NCBI GenBank assembly: GCA_963668595.1
Contig: OY764876.1
Span: 2,790,001 to 2,854,000 of the forward strand
DNA length: 64,000 nucleotides
Direction: 5' to 3'
Source: GWE2-42-39 sp963668595
GTDB lineage: Bacteria > Bacteroidota > Bacteroidia > Bacteroidales > Prolixibacteraceae
Under the pieces are notes generated by a model. That model had not been told where the DNA came from and did not search any database. It saw only the letters and a list, made by a program, of their open reading frames with translations. This document shows positions 16,400 through 24,822 of this stretch, one piece after another; the stretch's first letter is position 1, and every line of letters starts with the position of its first letter. A program made the position numbers and the translations under genes.

Positions 16400-17776
16400 A
16401 TGGAAATTCCTTTTGCAGAGAATTACAAAATAAAAATGGTAGAGCCCATTTATCGCTCTACCCGTGAGCAACGCGTTCAGTGGATTGCCGAAGCCAATTA
16501 TAATTTATTCAACCTGAGTAGTGACAAAGTTTTTATTGATTTGCTCACCGACAGCGGAACCGGAGCAATGAGCGACCGCCAATGGGGAGCCATCATGACC
16601 GGAGACGAAAGCTATGCCGGCTCTTCGTCGTATTACCGTCTGAAAGAGACCATAGCACAAATATTCGGGTTCAATTATTTCTTGCCTACTCATCAGGGCC
16701 GTGCTGCCGAAAATGTACTGTTTTCGGCATTGGTGCAGGCCGGCGACCTGGTGCCGGGCAACTCGCATTTCGACACCACCAAAGGTCACATTGAATACCG
16801 CAAAGCCAAAGCCATTGACTGTACCGTTGATGAAGCCTTCGACACCCAAAACCCATTTCCGTTCAAAGGCAACATTGATCTGGAGAAACTGGAAGCAGTG
16901 CTAAAACTTCAGCCTGAAAAAAATATTCCCGTAATTATTGTAACAGTTACCTGCAACACTTCAGGCGGGCAACCGGTAGCAATGGAAAACCTGAAAGCAG
17001 TTCGCGAATTGGCCAATCGCTACAAGGTGCCTGTTATTTTCGACTCGGCCCGTTTTGCCGAAAATGCCTGGTTCATTCAACAAAACGAAGTGGGCTACTC
17101 TCATAAAAGCATCAAGGAGATTGTGCGCGAAATGTTTTCGTACGCCGACGGAATGACCATGAGCAGTAAAAAAGACGGAGCTGTAAATATTGGCGGGTTC
17201 ATTGCCATGCACAGTGCCGAGTGGTACGAAAAAGCTTCCACCTTCAATATTATGTACGAGGGCTTTGTTACTTACGGCGGAATGGCCGGACGCGACATGA
17301 ATGCCTTGGCTGTGGGTCTTGACGAAGTAACTACCAACGACTTTCTCGATACCCGCATCCGGCAGGTGCAGTATTTAGGTAACCGACTGATGGAATTTGG
17401 TATTCCGATTCAGCAACCAGTGGGCGGACACGCCGTATTTGTGGATGCCCGAAGATTTTTGCCTCACGTTCCGAAAGAAGAATTTGTGGCGCAAACGCTG
17501 GCAATCATTTTGTACCTCGAAGCAGGTGTGCGCGGCGTAGAAGTAGGCACACTGCTGGCCGACCGCGACCCGGAAACACACGAAAACCGCTATCCGAAAC
17601 TTGAATTTTTACGTCTTGCAATTCCGCGACGGACCTACACCAATAACCACATGGACGTGGTAGCTGTTGCGCTGAAAAACATTTACGACATCCGCGACGA
17701 AATATGTACCGGACTACGAATTAAAAAGGAGGCTCCAATTATGCGGCACTTTACCGTACAATTGGATAAGGTATAA
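16400..17776 (+). CDS. tnaA: tryptophanase
   Basis: This PLP enzyme splits L-tryptophan into indole, pyruvate and ammonia. The 458-residue sequence aligns end to end with the tryptophanase/tyrosine phenol-lyase family: DLLTDSGTGAMSDRQWGAIM, THQGRAAEN, the PLP-lysine segment SSKKDG (Lys258), and RHFTVQL at the C-terminus. Two positions separate the two enzymes. Asp125 in HFDTTKGH equals E. coli TnaA Asp137 (Thr in tyrosine phenol-lyase), and Val382 in GVRGVEVG sits where phenol-lyase has its substrate Arg381. Both favour tryptophanase. ATG at 16400 gives MEIPFAENYKIKMVEP; a longer frame from 16337 lacks similarity. A long leader precedes it and a hairpin ends it. Confidence 0.93.
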   Translation: MEIPFAENYKIKMVEPIYRSTREQRVQWIAEANYNLFNLSSDKVFIDLLTDSGTGAMSDRQWGAIMTGDESYAGSSSYYRLKETIAQIFGFNYFLPTHQGRAAENVLFSALVQAGDLVPGNSHFDTTKGHIEYRKAKAIDCTVDEAFDTQNPFPFKGNIDLEKLEAVLKLQPEKNIPVIIVTVTCNTSGGQPVAMENLKAVRELANRYKVPVIFDSARFAENAWFIQQNEVGYSHKSIKEIVREMFSYADGMTMSSKKDGAVNIGGFIAMHSAEWYEKASTFNIMYEGFVTYGGMAGRDMNALAVGLDEVTTNDFLDTRIRQVQYLGNRLMEFGIPIQQPVGGHAVFVDARRFLPHVPKEEFVAQTLAIILYLEAGVRGVEVGTLLADRDPETHENRYPKLEFLRLAIPRRTYTNNHMDVVAVALKNIYDIRDEICTGLRIKKEAPIMRHFTVQLDKV

Positions 17777-17797
17777 TTAAAGGGGGAAAATTACCTG

Positions 17798-17825
17798 AAG
17801 CCTTTGATGTCTTTTTCAAAGGCTT
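17798..17825. terminator. bidirectional terminator between tnaA and the methyltransferase
   Basis: A perfect 10-bp inverted repeat AAGCCTTTGA (17798-17807) pairs with 17816-17825. The right arm overlaps the last codons of the minus-strand gene. Confidence 0.75.
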
Positions 17826-18706
17826 TCTCCTTTTCCTTTTCTGAAAGAATTATCGGCTTCTATTTGTGCTGCTTCCCAACCAATCAATGCTGTTTTTCGA
17901 ACCGGATTCCACCGATAGCCTCCAATAATTCCGGAAGCCTGAATAACCCGATGGCAGGGAATTAAAAACGCAACCGGATTGTTTCCAATTGCAGTTCCTA
18001 CTGCCCTTGCTGCCTGAGGCATCCCTATTTGCTGAGCCAATTCTCCGTACGTGCAAAGTTTTCCCATCGGGATTTTCAGCAATGCTTCCCATACTTTTAA
18101 CTGAAAAGGACTCGCTTTCAAGTGAAGTTTTATCTCATGCGAATTGCTCCAATCGCGCTGAAACAAATGCAAGGCATCGTTCTGGAATGCCGTTTCTTTC
18201 TCAACAAATTCAGCTTTCGGGAATTGGGTTTTCAGCTCAGTCAACGACTCCTGCTCATTGTCAGCAAAAGCCAAAAAACAAACTCCCCGATGCGTGGAAG
18301 CGACCAACAAATTTCCAAAATGGCTGGGTGAGAAACGGTAAAAAACAAGCAAGCCCTGCCCTCCATTTTTGTATTCTCCCGGACTCATTCCTTCAATGCT
18401 GACAAACAAATCGTGCAACCGCCCAGTCCCGGAAAGTCCGGTTTCCAGTGCTGCATCAAACAAACTCGGAGAGCTATCTCTTCGTAATATCTGCTTGGCA
18501 TAGCTAACACTAATGTATTGCAAAAATTTTTTCGGACTGGTTCCTGCCCAATCGGTAAACAAACGCTGAAAATGAAACGGGCTCAAATTGACCTGCGCTG
18601 CAACCTGATCCAGATCGGGTTGTGCTTTAAAATTGGTACGCAAGTAATCAATCGCTTCAGCAATTCGTAAATAGTTGATGTACTCCGATGCTGCCATGTC
18701 ATTCAA
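17816..18706 (-). CDS. Ada-like AraC-type regulator / O6-methylguanine-DNA methyltransferase fusion
   Basis: This 296-residue protein joins an AraC-type DNA-binding domain (about residues 8-105, HFQRLFTDWAGTSPKKFLQYI and GRLHDLF) to a methylguanine-DNA methyltransferase domain (about 125-280). The suicide cysteine is Cys251 in IPCHRVI, with the downstream GGYRW and the helix region GTAIGNNP. It removes O6-methyl groups from guanine by irreversible transfer to itself. The N-terminal Ada zinc/phosphotriester domain is absent, so the methyl-phosphotriester switch of E. coli Ada cannot work here; this shortened layout is common in Bacteroidota. The start at 18706 (MNDMAASEYI) could also be the second Met. 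Confidence 0.9.
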   Translation of the reverse strand: MNDMAASEYINYLRIAEAIDYLRTNFKAQPDLDQVAAQVNLSPFHFQRLFTDWAGTSPKKFLQYISVSYAKQILRRDSSPSLFDAALETGLSGTGRLHDLFVSIEGMSPGEYKNGGQGLLVFYRFSPSHFGNLLVASTHRGVCFLAFADNEQESLTELKTQFPKAEFVEKETAFQNDALHLFQRDWSNSHEIKLHLKASPFQLKVWEALLKIPMGKLCTYGELAQQIGMPQAARAVGTAIGNNPVAFLIPCHRVIQASGIIGGYRWNPVRKTALIGWEAAQIEADNSFRKGKGESL

Positions 18707-18815
18707 TTTTCAGGTAAAAAAAAGAACTTTCCATTTATTCTGAAACCCGAATCTTGCGCAAAATCAAAAACAGAGTCCTTTTTCGTGGATGCCTGCCCGC
18801 TAAAGCATTCGGCGA

Positions 18816-20180
18816 TTACCGTTTATTGAAAACTTTCCGGAAGAATTCATCGACCCGCCCAACCTGCTCTACTTCGATTGAATATTTTTTTAAATTGACA
18901 TTTTTCGTCGTTTTCGGAATAAATATTTTGCGAAAACCCAGTTTCTCGGCCTCGGCAATGCGTTGTTCAAGTCGATTTACCACGCGTATTTCTCCGGAAA
19001 GACCAACTTCACCTGCGAAACAAAACTGCTTGTCCACCGACAAATCAAAATTAGAAGAAAGAATCGCTGTGATCACCGCTAAATCAATTGCCGGATCATC
19101 CACTTTTATTCCGCCGGCAATATTCAAGAACACATCTTTTACCGCTAATTTAAAGCCCGCACGCTTTTCGAGCACTGCCAGCAACATATTCAATCGGCGC
19201 AAGTCGAACCCTGTAGCTGATCGCTGCGGAGTACCATACACCGCAGAACTGGTAAGCGACTGAATTTCGATCAGCAAAGGACGCACTCCTTCAATTGCCG
19301 CGGCAATAGCAGTTCCGCTCAGTCCCTCGTGTTCCTGATTGATGAGCAGTTCAGAAGGATTACTTACTTCGCGCAGGCCATCTCCGCGCATCTCAAAAAT
19401 TCCCAATTCAGAAGTTGATCCAAAACGATTCTTGATGGAACGCAAAATCCGGTACATATACTGGTTTTCGCCTTCAAACTGAAGCACTGTGTCCACGATG
19501 TGTTCCAGCACTTTGGGCCCAGCCAGACTTCCTTCCTTGGTAATATGCCCAATAATAATCACTGGCACACCATTTTCTTTGGCATATTTCAGAATGCCGT
19601 TGGCACATTCGCGAATCTGACTCACCGATCCGGGTGACGATTCGATGTATTCCGTTGAAACAGTTTGTATTGAATCGATAACTAAAAGGCTTGGTTCCAG
19701 TGCCGCGCATTGTATCAGAATATTTTCGAGCGATGTCTCGCTCAAAAAATAACAATGCTCATTTTCGCGTTTCAACCGCTGTGCCCGCAACTTTATTTGA
19801 TGGATACTTTCTTCGCCCGAAACATACAGCACTTTGCGGTCTTTCATGTCAAGGGCAATTTGTAACGCCAGAGTCGATTTGCCAATCCCTGGTTCTCCTC
19901 CTATCAACACCAGCGAACCATCCACGAGTCCGCCTCCCAACACACGATTTAGTTCCTCATTGCGGGTATCAATGCGAAGTGTTTGCTCTGCTGAAACTTC
20001 ACTCAGTTTTCGGGCCTGATTGCCTGACGAAGTTCGCGAAGGAAGTGTGTTCTTCACTTCTTTCACCAACACCTCTTCGACATACGAATTCCAGTTTCCG
20101 CAATTTGGACAGCGACCAATCCACTTGGGCGACTGGGCTCCACACTGCTGACAGGTAAATATTGTTTTTGCTTTTACCAC
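18816..20180 (-). CDS. radA: DNA repair protein RadA
   Basis: This 454-residue protein promotes branch migration and processing of recombination intermediates. It has an N-terminal four-Cys zinc finger (CQQCGAQSPKWIGRCPNCG), a RecA-like ATPase with Walker A GGEPGIGKST near residue 95, Walker B LLVIDSIQ, the RadA-specific KNRFGST, and a C-terminal Lon-like domain (GGIKVDDPAIDLA, GEVGLSGEIR). Length is normal. It lies 3 nt after rfaE2 and is the second gene of that pair. Confidence 0.96.
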   Translation of the reverse strand: MVKAKTIFTCQQCGAQSPKWIGRCPNCGNWNSYVEEVLVKEVKNTLPSRTSSGNQARKLSEVSAEQTLRIDTRNEELNRVLGGGLVDGSLVLIGGEPGIGKSTLALQIALDMKDRKVLYVSGEESIHQIKLRAQRLKRENEHCYFLSETSLENILIQCAALEPSLLVIDSIQTVSTEYIESSPGSVSQIRECANGILKYAKENGVPVIIIGHITKEGSLAGPKVLEHIVDTVLQFEGENQYMYRILRSIKNRFGSTSELGIFEMRGDGLREVSNPSELLINQEHEGLSGTAIAAAIEGVRPLLIEIQSLTSSAVYGTPQRSATGFDLRRLNMLLAVLEKRAGFKLAVKDVFLNIAGGIKVDDPAIDLAVITAILSSNFDLSVDKQFCFAGEVGLSGEIRVVNRLEQRIAEAEKLGFRKIFIPKTTKNVNLKKYSIEVEQVGRVDEFFRKVFNKR

Positions 20181-20183
20181 AAT

Positions 20184-20678
20184 CTATTCACTTTTAAGTT
20201 TTCGGATAATTTCAGTTGTAGAAAATCCCGGCGTTAGCTGAATCCGTTCCACTTTTCCACCGCGAGCCAGCACAATGTCGTGTCCGGCAATTTCATCCAA
20301 ACGGTACTCCTGCCCCTTTACCAAAACATCAGGCTGAATCTGGCGAATTAATTCATACGGAGTGTCTTCATCGAAAATAACTACAGCATCAACCATTTGC
20401 AGCGAAGCCAGCATTATTGCCCGCGATTCCTGATCGAATACAGGACGACTTTCTCCTTTCAATCGTTTTACCGACGTGTCTGAATTAAGCCCGACAATCA
20501 ACTTATCGCCAAACGAAGCCGCTTGCAACAAACTATCCGCATGCCCGCGATGCAAAATATCAAAGCATCCGTTGGTGAAAGCCAATTTCAGATTGTGTGA
20601 CTTCCATTTTTTCAGTGTTTCAAAGAAATCTGAAAAAGAATTGAATATTTTTTTGCGGATTAATTGTTCTGCGTCCAT
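20184..20678 (-). CDS. rfaE2: D-glycero-beta-D-manno-heptose 1-phosphate adenylyltransferase
   Basis: This 164-residue nucleotidyltransferase makes ADP-heptose from heptose 1-phosphate, for the lipopolysaccharide core. It shows the cytidylyltransferase-like signature TNGCFDILHRGHADSLL, the loop VGLNSDTSVKRLKGESRPV, VKGQEY and a C-terminal FSTTEIIRKL. It is the stand-alone version of the C-terminal half of E. coli HldE; a separate kinase (RfaE1) would be elsewhere. The ATG at 20678 (MDAEQLIRKKIF) is chosen; an in-frame extension to 20720 overlaps the panD terminator. It is followed by radA after 3 nt. Confidence 0.92.
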   Translation of the reverse strand: MDAEQLIRKKIFNSFSDFFETLKKWKSHNLKLAFTNGCFDILHRGHADSLLQAASFGDKLIVGLNSDTSVKRLKGESRPVFDQESRAIMLASLQMVDAVVIFDEDTPYELIRQIQPDVLVKGQEYRLDEIAGHDIVLARGGKVERIQLTPGFSTTEIIRKLKSE

Positions 20679-20714
20679 GTATAATTGAAGTTGCTTCAAG
20701 TAAAAATAAAAAAA

Positions 20715-20738
20715 CCTCACCGTTTTTTAACAATGAGG
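20715..20738 (-). terminator. intrinsic terminator after panD
   Basis: On the minus strand CCTCA pairs with TGAGG and is followed by TTTTTTTATTTTT, just downstream of panD and before rfaE2. The stem is short (5 bp), so termination may be partial. Confidence 0.6.
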
Positions 20739-20765
20739 CTGAACTTATTTCATAAATCTAATTTT

Positions 20766-21116
20766 CTATACCAGTTTATTGGTTTCTGTATCCGGAAAAA
20801 CCAATCGTGGTTTAAACGTCCTGGCTTCCTCAAAATCCATGGAAGCATAGGAAATGATAATCACCACATCGCCAACAGCCACCTTACGCGCCGCCGGTCC
20901 GTTCAGACAAATCACTCCGGTTCCCCGCTCACCTCGAATGACATACGTTTCGAGACGCTCGCCATTATTAATATTTACTACCTGAACTTTCTCATTCTCG
21001 ATCAGGTTGGCAGCATCCATCAGATCTTCGTCAATAGTAATGCTTCCTACATATTGTAAATTTGCCTCGGTTACCGAGACTTTATGTATTTTCGATTTAC
21101 AAACTTCGATGAACAT
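20766..21116 (-). CDS. panD: aspartate 1-decarboxylase proenzyme
   Basis: This 116-residue pyruvoyl enzyme makes beta-alanine from aspartate for pantothenate. The self-cleavage site is Gly24-Ser25 in QYVGSITID, with Tyr22 upstream. ICLNGPAARKVAVGDVVIIISYA is split over the family's conserved core. It follows panC after 3 nt, so the two form a panCD operon, and a T-rich hairpin follows. Confidence 0.96.
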   Translation of the reverse strand: MFIEVCKSKIHKVSVTEANLQYVGSITIDEDLMDAANLIENEKVQVVNINNGERLETYVIRGERGTGVICLNGPAARKVAVGDVVIIISYASMDFEEARTFKPRLVFPDTETNKLV

Positions 21117-21119
21117 TTT

Positions 21120-21974
21120 TTAATTGTTTATCTGGTTGAAAATAATGTTATCAATTAATCGTATTTTGCCACAATGAACAGCTACACATCCCACTTTGTT
21201 TGAGTTACCACTCCAATCGGCGACTGCTTGCAAACTCAGTTCATCCACAATCTCAAAGTATTCAGTATTCAGATACTCGTTCTTATTAATTTCAGTAATA
21301 ACCCAATTGGTGAGTTCTTTTACGGAGAAGTGCCCTACTTGTTTCTTCGCCTCAAATAAGGTTTGTGAAATATGTACCGCAGCCTGACGCTGTTCCGGAC
21401 TAAGCAACATATTACGCGAACTCATCGCCAAACCATCCTGCTCCCGAACAATTTCGCATGGAATAATTTCAACAGAAAGATTCAGCTGTTTAACCATCGC
21501 ACGAATAATTGCCAACTGCTGAAAATCTTTTAACCCGAAGAAAGCTTTATCGGGTTGTACCATGTCGAATAATTTGCTCACAACCTGCGCCACTCCATTA
21601 AAATGCCCAGGACGATGTTCTCCCTCCATCACCGCCTCAAGCATTCCAAAATCGAAATGACGAGTATCAGGTTCCGGGTAAACTTCTTCTACCTCCGGAG
21701 CAAATACAACCGAACAAGGTGTAGGTGCCAGTAATGTTAAGTCATTGTTAAGGTCACGGGGATAGCGTTTCAAGTCTTCCTTGTCATTAAACTGAGTAGG
21801 ATTAACAAAAATACTAACCACTACTATATCTGTCTGCTGTCCTGCTTGTTCCACCAGCGAAAGGTGTCCCGCATGCAAGGCTCCCATAGTTGGAACAAAG
21901 CCAACTGTTTTCCCCTCATTTTTTGCTTCATCGAGCAAAGCCCGAAGTTCGCATATGCGCTTTACGACCTGCAT
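21120..21974 (-). CDS. panC: pantoate--beta-alanine ligase
   Basis: This 284-residue enzyme joins pantoate and beta-alanine with ATP to make pantothenate. Signatures are GFVPTMGALHAGHLSLVE (the HIGH-like motif), VSIFVNPTQFN, FFGLKDFQQLAIIRAMV and DGLAMSSRNMLLS. ATG at 21974 (MQVVKRICELRALL) fits the family start; the frame continues upstream to 22049 but into the divergent promoter region. It heads the panCD operon, transcribed away from the glycogen-synthase-like gene, an arrangement I recall from other Bacteroidota. Confidence 0.96.
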   Translation of the reverse strand: MQVVKRICELRALLDEAKNEGKTVGFVPTMGALHAGHLSLVEQAGQQTDIVVVSIFVNPTQFNDKEDLKRYPRDLNNDLTLLAPTPCSVVFAPEVEEVYPEPDTRHFDFGMLEAVMEGEHRPGHFNGVAQVVSKLFDMVQPDKAFFGLKDFQQLAIIRAMVKQLNLSVEIIPCEIVREQDGLAMSSRNMLLSPEQRQAAVHISQTLFEAKKQVGHFSVKELTNWVITEINKNEYLNTEYFEIVDELSLQAVADWSGNSNKVGCVAVHCGKIRLIDNIIFNQINN

Positions 21975-22070
21975 TTTGGATAATTTATGAGCCTGCAAAG
22001 TAAATAAATAATGCAATACAAATCCAAGAAACAGCTTTACTTTGTTCAAATCGCATATAAAAGCCTGAAA

Positions 22071-22101
22071 TTGAATATTCGCGATATTTTTACTAATTTT
22101 G
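22071..22101 (+). promoter_or_regulatory. promoter of the glycogen-synthase-like gene
   Basis: TTG at 22071-22073, a 20-nt spacer, and TAATTTTG at 22094-22101 match the Bacteroidota -33/-7 pattern, 25 nt before the start codon. Confidence 0.6.
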
Positions 22102-22126
22102 CAAAGTCAAAAAGTCAGGAACATAC

Positions 22127-22930
22127 ATGGAAAAGAAAAAAATCTTATTCATTTCTTCAGAAATCACACCATACCTTCCGGAAACCGAAATGTCAGTTAA
22201 ATCGCGTTATTTGCCTCAGGGAATACAAGAACGCGGACGCGAAATCCGTACGTTCATGCCCCGCTATGGTTGTGTAAACGAACGCCGGAACCAGCTGCAT
22301 GAGGTCATCCGCCTTTCTGGAATGAATTTGGTAATTGATGATGCAGACCACCCATTGATCATTAAAGTAGCATCGATCCAATCGGCTCGTATGCAGGTTT
22401 ATTTCATCGACAATGAGGACTATTTCCACAGGAAAAGGGTTTTAACCGACAAAGACGGAAGCGAATTCCCGGATAATGACGAAAAAGCCATTTTCTTTGC
22501 TCGTGGAGTTCTCGAAACCGTAATCAAGCTGCGTTGGGCTCCCGACTTGATTCATTGTCATGGATGGCTAACATCGCTGGTCCCGCTGTATATCAAAAAA
22601 TATTACTGCGACGATCCGCTTTTCTCTCAGTCGAAAGTTGTTTACTCGGTTTATAACGATGCATTCAAGACTCCTCTTGATGAGCGTTTCGCGGAAAAAC
22701 TACTTCTTGAAGGAATTACTGCGGACGATGTAAAAACTGTTCAGCAACCAAGCTTCGACAATGTAAGTAAATTAGCGATCGAATATTCCGATGGAATTAT
22801 TCAGGGCAGTGAAACTATTAATCCGGATGTGCTCAAGTTTGCACAAAACTCTGGAAAATTATTTTTGGATTATCAACCAGAAGAAACGTATGTGGACGCA
22901 TACAATTCATTTTACGATAAGATATTTTAG
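22127..22930 (+). CDS. stand-alone N-domain of glycogen/starch synthase (GT5-like)
   Basis: This 267-residue protein matches only the N-terminal Rossmann domain of GT5 glycogen synthase. It begins MEKKKILFISSEITPY, shows IRTFMPRYGCVNERR, YFIDNEDYF, NDEKAIFFARGVLETV and PDLIHCHGWLTSLVPLYI, and stops where the nucleotide-sugar-binding C-domain should start. The following 487 nt contain no such domain in any frame, so this is a short protein by design or old loss. Without the C-terminal domain ADP-glucose binding and catalysis are doubtful. A GVG-type KTGG motif near the N-terminus (normally KVGGLADV) is replaced by PETEMSVKSRYLP. Its role is unknown; comparable short proteins are annotated 'glycogen/starch synthase' in Bacteroidota. 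Confidence 0.8.
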   Translation: MEKKKILFISSEITPYLPETEMSVKSRYLPQGIQERGREIRTFMPRYGCVNERRNQLHEVIRLSGMNLVIDDADHPLIIKVASIQSARMQVYFIDNEDYFHRKRVLTDKDGSEFPDNDEKAIFFARGVLETVIKLRWAPDLIHCHGWLTSLVPLYIKKYYCDDPLFSQSKVVYSVYNDAFKTPLDERFAEKLLLEGITADDVKTVQQPSFDNVSKLAIEYSDGIIQGSETINPDVLKFAQNSGKLFLDYQPEETYVDAYNSFYDKIF

Positions 22931-22970
22931 TTCGAAAATAATAAAAACGTATTCAACTGGAAATTAATAC

Positions 22971-23017
22971 GTATGCATTCGATGGACAAAAAAGGGGAGC
23001 ATACATTCGTATAAAAG
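22971..23017 (+). terminator. possible terminator of the glycogen-synthase-like gene
   Basis: GTATGC (22971-22976) can pair with GCATAC (22999-23004), and a T7 run lies at about 23010-23016. The loop is long and the stem short, so the call is weak. Confidence 0.35.
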
Positions 23018-23172
23018 GTTTTTTTGGCATGCTGTTTGTAAATATCAATTTAGAAAACAGAAAATAAGTTGTCTCAAAGCCATAGACACACGATCCAGTT
23101 AGTTCAATATAGCAAACCTGAAAAGGTAGTTTAGCACAAAGGGAGCTTCGTCCATAGCTCCCTTCTTTTTTG
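23018..23172 (+). ncRNA. possible small RNA ending in a strong terminator
   Basis: This stretch has no supportable reading frame, yet it ends in a clear intrinsic terminator: AAGGGAGCT (23139-23147) pairs with AGCTCCCTT (23156-23164), followed by CTTTTTT. The glycogen-synthase-like gene ends about 210 nt earlier and has its own T-rich hairpin, so the terminator may close a separate short transcript. No exact TAnnTTTG promoter was found for it. It could equally be the end of a long 3' UTR. I do not recognise a known RNA family. Confidence 0.3.
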
Positions 23173-23373
23173 CACATACCCGAACTCTTCTGTTTTATAA
23201 AGGCCACAAATCATCAACATGCAATAAATATATTGCAAAACTCAGGACATTCAGAATCAGCAGAATACGATTTTCAAAAGTGCTTACACGACAATAACAA
23301 ATTAGAATGGGAAATAGGGGAATGAGGTATATAAAAAAATTAAGGCAGCTTCAACAAGCTGCCTCAAAGCCAT
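23066..23373 (+). repeat. pair of 18-bp direct repeats flanking an empty intergenic region
   Basis: AAGTTGTCTCAAAGCCAT (23066-23083) and AAGCTGCCTCAAAGCCAT (23356-23373) agree at 16 of 18 positions, with two T/C changes. The second copy overlaps the right arm of the frr terminator. The sequence between them (23173-23342) shows nothing else recognisable. Confidence 0.4.
23343..23364 (-). terminator. intrinsic terminator after frr
   Basis: A 9-bp perfect stem (AGGCAGCTT at 23343-23351, AAGCTGCCT at 23356-23364) has a 4-nt loop. On the minus strand it is followed by AATTTTTTT. Confidence 0.8.
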
Positions 23374-23417
23374 GAAAACAATTAAACAATGTTCAGAAAA
23401 CAGAAAACTAGAAACAA

Positions 23418-23981
23418 TTATATTTTTAGAATCTCTTCAGTCTTAACCTTAAGCACGTCCTCAACAATTTTGCTGTAGTTATTGGTCATTTCCTGCACCT
23501 CTGCTTCAGCATCTTTTTCCACATCTTCAGACAAGCCTTCTTTCTGTAATTTTTTCAAACTTTCGTTTGAGTCTTTCCGGGCACTACGCAAACTAATTTT
23601 TGCATTTTCCCCTTCTTTGTTTACTGCCTTAACCATTTCACGTCTCCGATCTTCAGTCAATGGCGGAATATTAATACGAATGATCTCTCCGTTGTTGTCA
23701 GGATTGAATCCTAAATTAGCAACCATAATTGCTTTTTCAATTACCGGGATCATTTTCTTTTCCCATGGTTGAATAGCGATCGTCCGAGCATCAGGAGTAT
23801 TAATGTTTGCTACCTGAGCAATTGGCACCATGCTACCGTAATAATCAACAATCACGCTGTCCAACATTCTTGGAGAAGCTTTTCCTGCCCGAATATGTGC
23901 TAGTTCTTTTTCTAAGTGTGCGATGGCTTGTTCCATTGCATCTTTACACATATCCAAAACCATTCCTACCTCTTCTTGCAT
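23418..23981 (-). CDS. frr: ribosome-recycling factor
   Basis: This 187-residue protein, with EF-G, splits the post-termination ribosome. It shows LAHIRAGKASPRMLDSV, YYGSMVPIAQVANI, TPDARTIAIQPW, IRINIPPLTEDRR and SLRSARKDSNESLKKL, all in family order. The ATG at 23981 (MQEEVGMVLDMC) gives the usual length; upstream in-frame codons have no likeness. It follows pyrH after 114 nt and has its own -7 element, so it may be transcribed both alone and from pyrH. Confidence 0.96.
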   Translation of the reverse strand: MQEEVGMVLDMCKDAMEQAIAHLEKELAHIRAGKASPRMLDSVIVDYYGSMVPIAQVANINTPDARTIAIQPWEKKMIPVIEKAIMVANLGFNPDNNGEIIRINIPPLTEDRRREMVKAVNKEGENAKISLRSARKDSNESLKKLQKEGLSEDVEKDAEAEVQEMTNNYSKIVEDVLKVKTEEILKI

Positions 23982-24023
23982 ATACAAATAACTCTCTACA
24001 ATTGTTTTTTTACAGTCTGTTGG

Positions 24024-24031
24024 CAAATATA
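24024..24031 (-). promoter_or_regulatory. putative -7 element for frr
   Basis: The minus strand reads TATATTTG (TAnnTTTG) 43 nt before the frr start. Confidence 0.45.
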
Positions 24032-24095
24032 TAGAAAATTTTAAAAAATAGAAGAAAATAAAAACCTATAATTTTCATCCAATGGTAAAAAATAT

Positions 24096-24806
24096 TTACG
24101 GACGTACAAACGTTCCTAATTTTTCACCTGAAAGTAACTTGGTAAGGTTTCCTTTTTGATCCATATTAAAAACGACAAGTGGCAATTTATTCTCTTTACA
24201 CATTGCAGTAGCCGTTAAATCCATAATTTTTAAGCCTCGTGAGTAAATTTCATCAAAAGTAATTTCATCGAACTTTGTAGCTGTTGTATCTTTTTCGGGG
24301 TCAGCAGTATAAATTCCATCCACACGAGTACCTTTCAACATTACATCGGCTTCAATTTCAATACCGCGCAACGATGATCCGGTATCTGTGGTAAAATATG
24401 GATTACCGGTTCCGGCTGAAAGAATAACCACTTCACCTTTATTCAATCGATCAATTGCTTTATCTTTTGAATAAAACTCACCAATGGGTTCCATGCGAAT
24501 TGCGGTCAATACGCTTGATTTCACCCCTGCTGCTGCTAATGCTGAATTGAGCGCCAAACTATTTATAACTGTGGCCAGCATGCCCATCTGATCGCCTTTA
24601 ACACGATCAAATCCCTTTGCGGCACCACTCAGTCCCCTAAAAATATTTCCGCCTCCAATGACAATTCCAACCTGAACTCCCATTTCAACAATTGCCTTGA
24701 TTTCTTCAGCATAATCACTCAATCGTTGTTGGTCAATACCGTATTGTTGCCCTCCCATCAGCGATTCGCCGCTCAGTTTGAGTAATATTCGTTTAAATCG
24801 TGCCAT
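24096..24806 (-). CDS. pyrH: uridylate kinase
   Basis: This 236-residue UMP kinase phosphorylates UMP to UDP. It begins MARFKRILLKLSGESLMG and shows VGIVIGGGNIFRG, GDQMGMLATVINSLAL, AGTGNPYFTTDT, LKGTRVDGIYTADP and DLTATAMC. The ATG at 24806 fits the family; an in-frame run to 24914 has no family likeness. frr downstream is the usual bacterial partner; here the classic rpsB-tsf-pyrH-frr cluster is split by the C69 gene at 24965-26581 on the other strand. Confidence 0.96.
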   Translation of the reverse strand: MARFKRILLKLSGESLMGGQQYGIDQQRLSDYAEEIKAIVEMGVQVGIVIGGGNIFRGLSGAAKGFDRVKGDQMGMLATVINSLALNSALAAAGVKSSVLTAIRMEPIGEFYSKDKAIDRLNKGEVVILSAGTGNPYFTTDTGSSLRGIEIEADVMLKGTRVDGIYTADPEKDTTATKFDEITFDEIYSRGLKIMDLTATAMCKENKLPLVVFNMDQKGNLTKLLSGEKLGTFVRP

Positions 24807-24822
24807 TTTTTCTTCGTTTTTG

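Noticed and set aside
16400..17776. Tyrosine phenol-lyase instead of tryptophanase
   Set aside because: The substrate Arg of phenol-lyase is Val382 and the Thr is Asp125, both as in tryptophanase.
22931..23417. Missing C-terminal half of glycogen synthase in another frame
   Set aside because: No frame in the region is long enough or shows GT5 motifs, so a simple frameshift does not explain the short protein.
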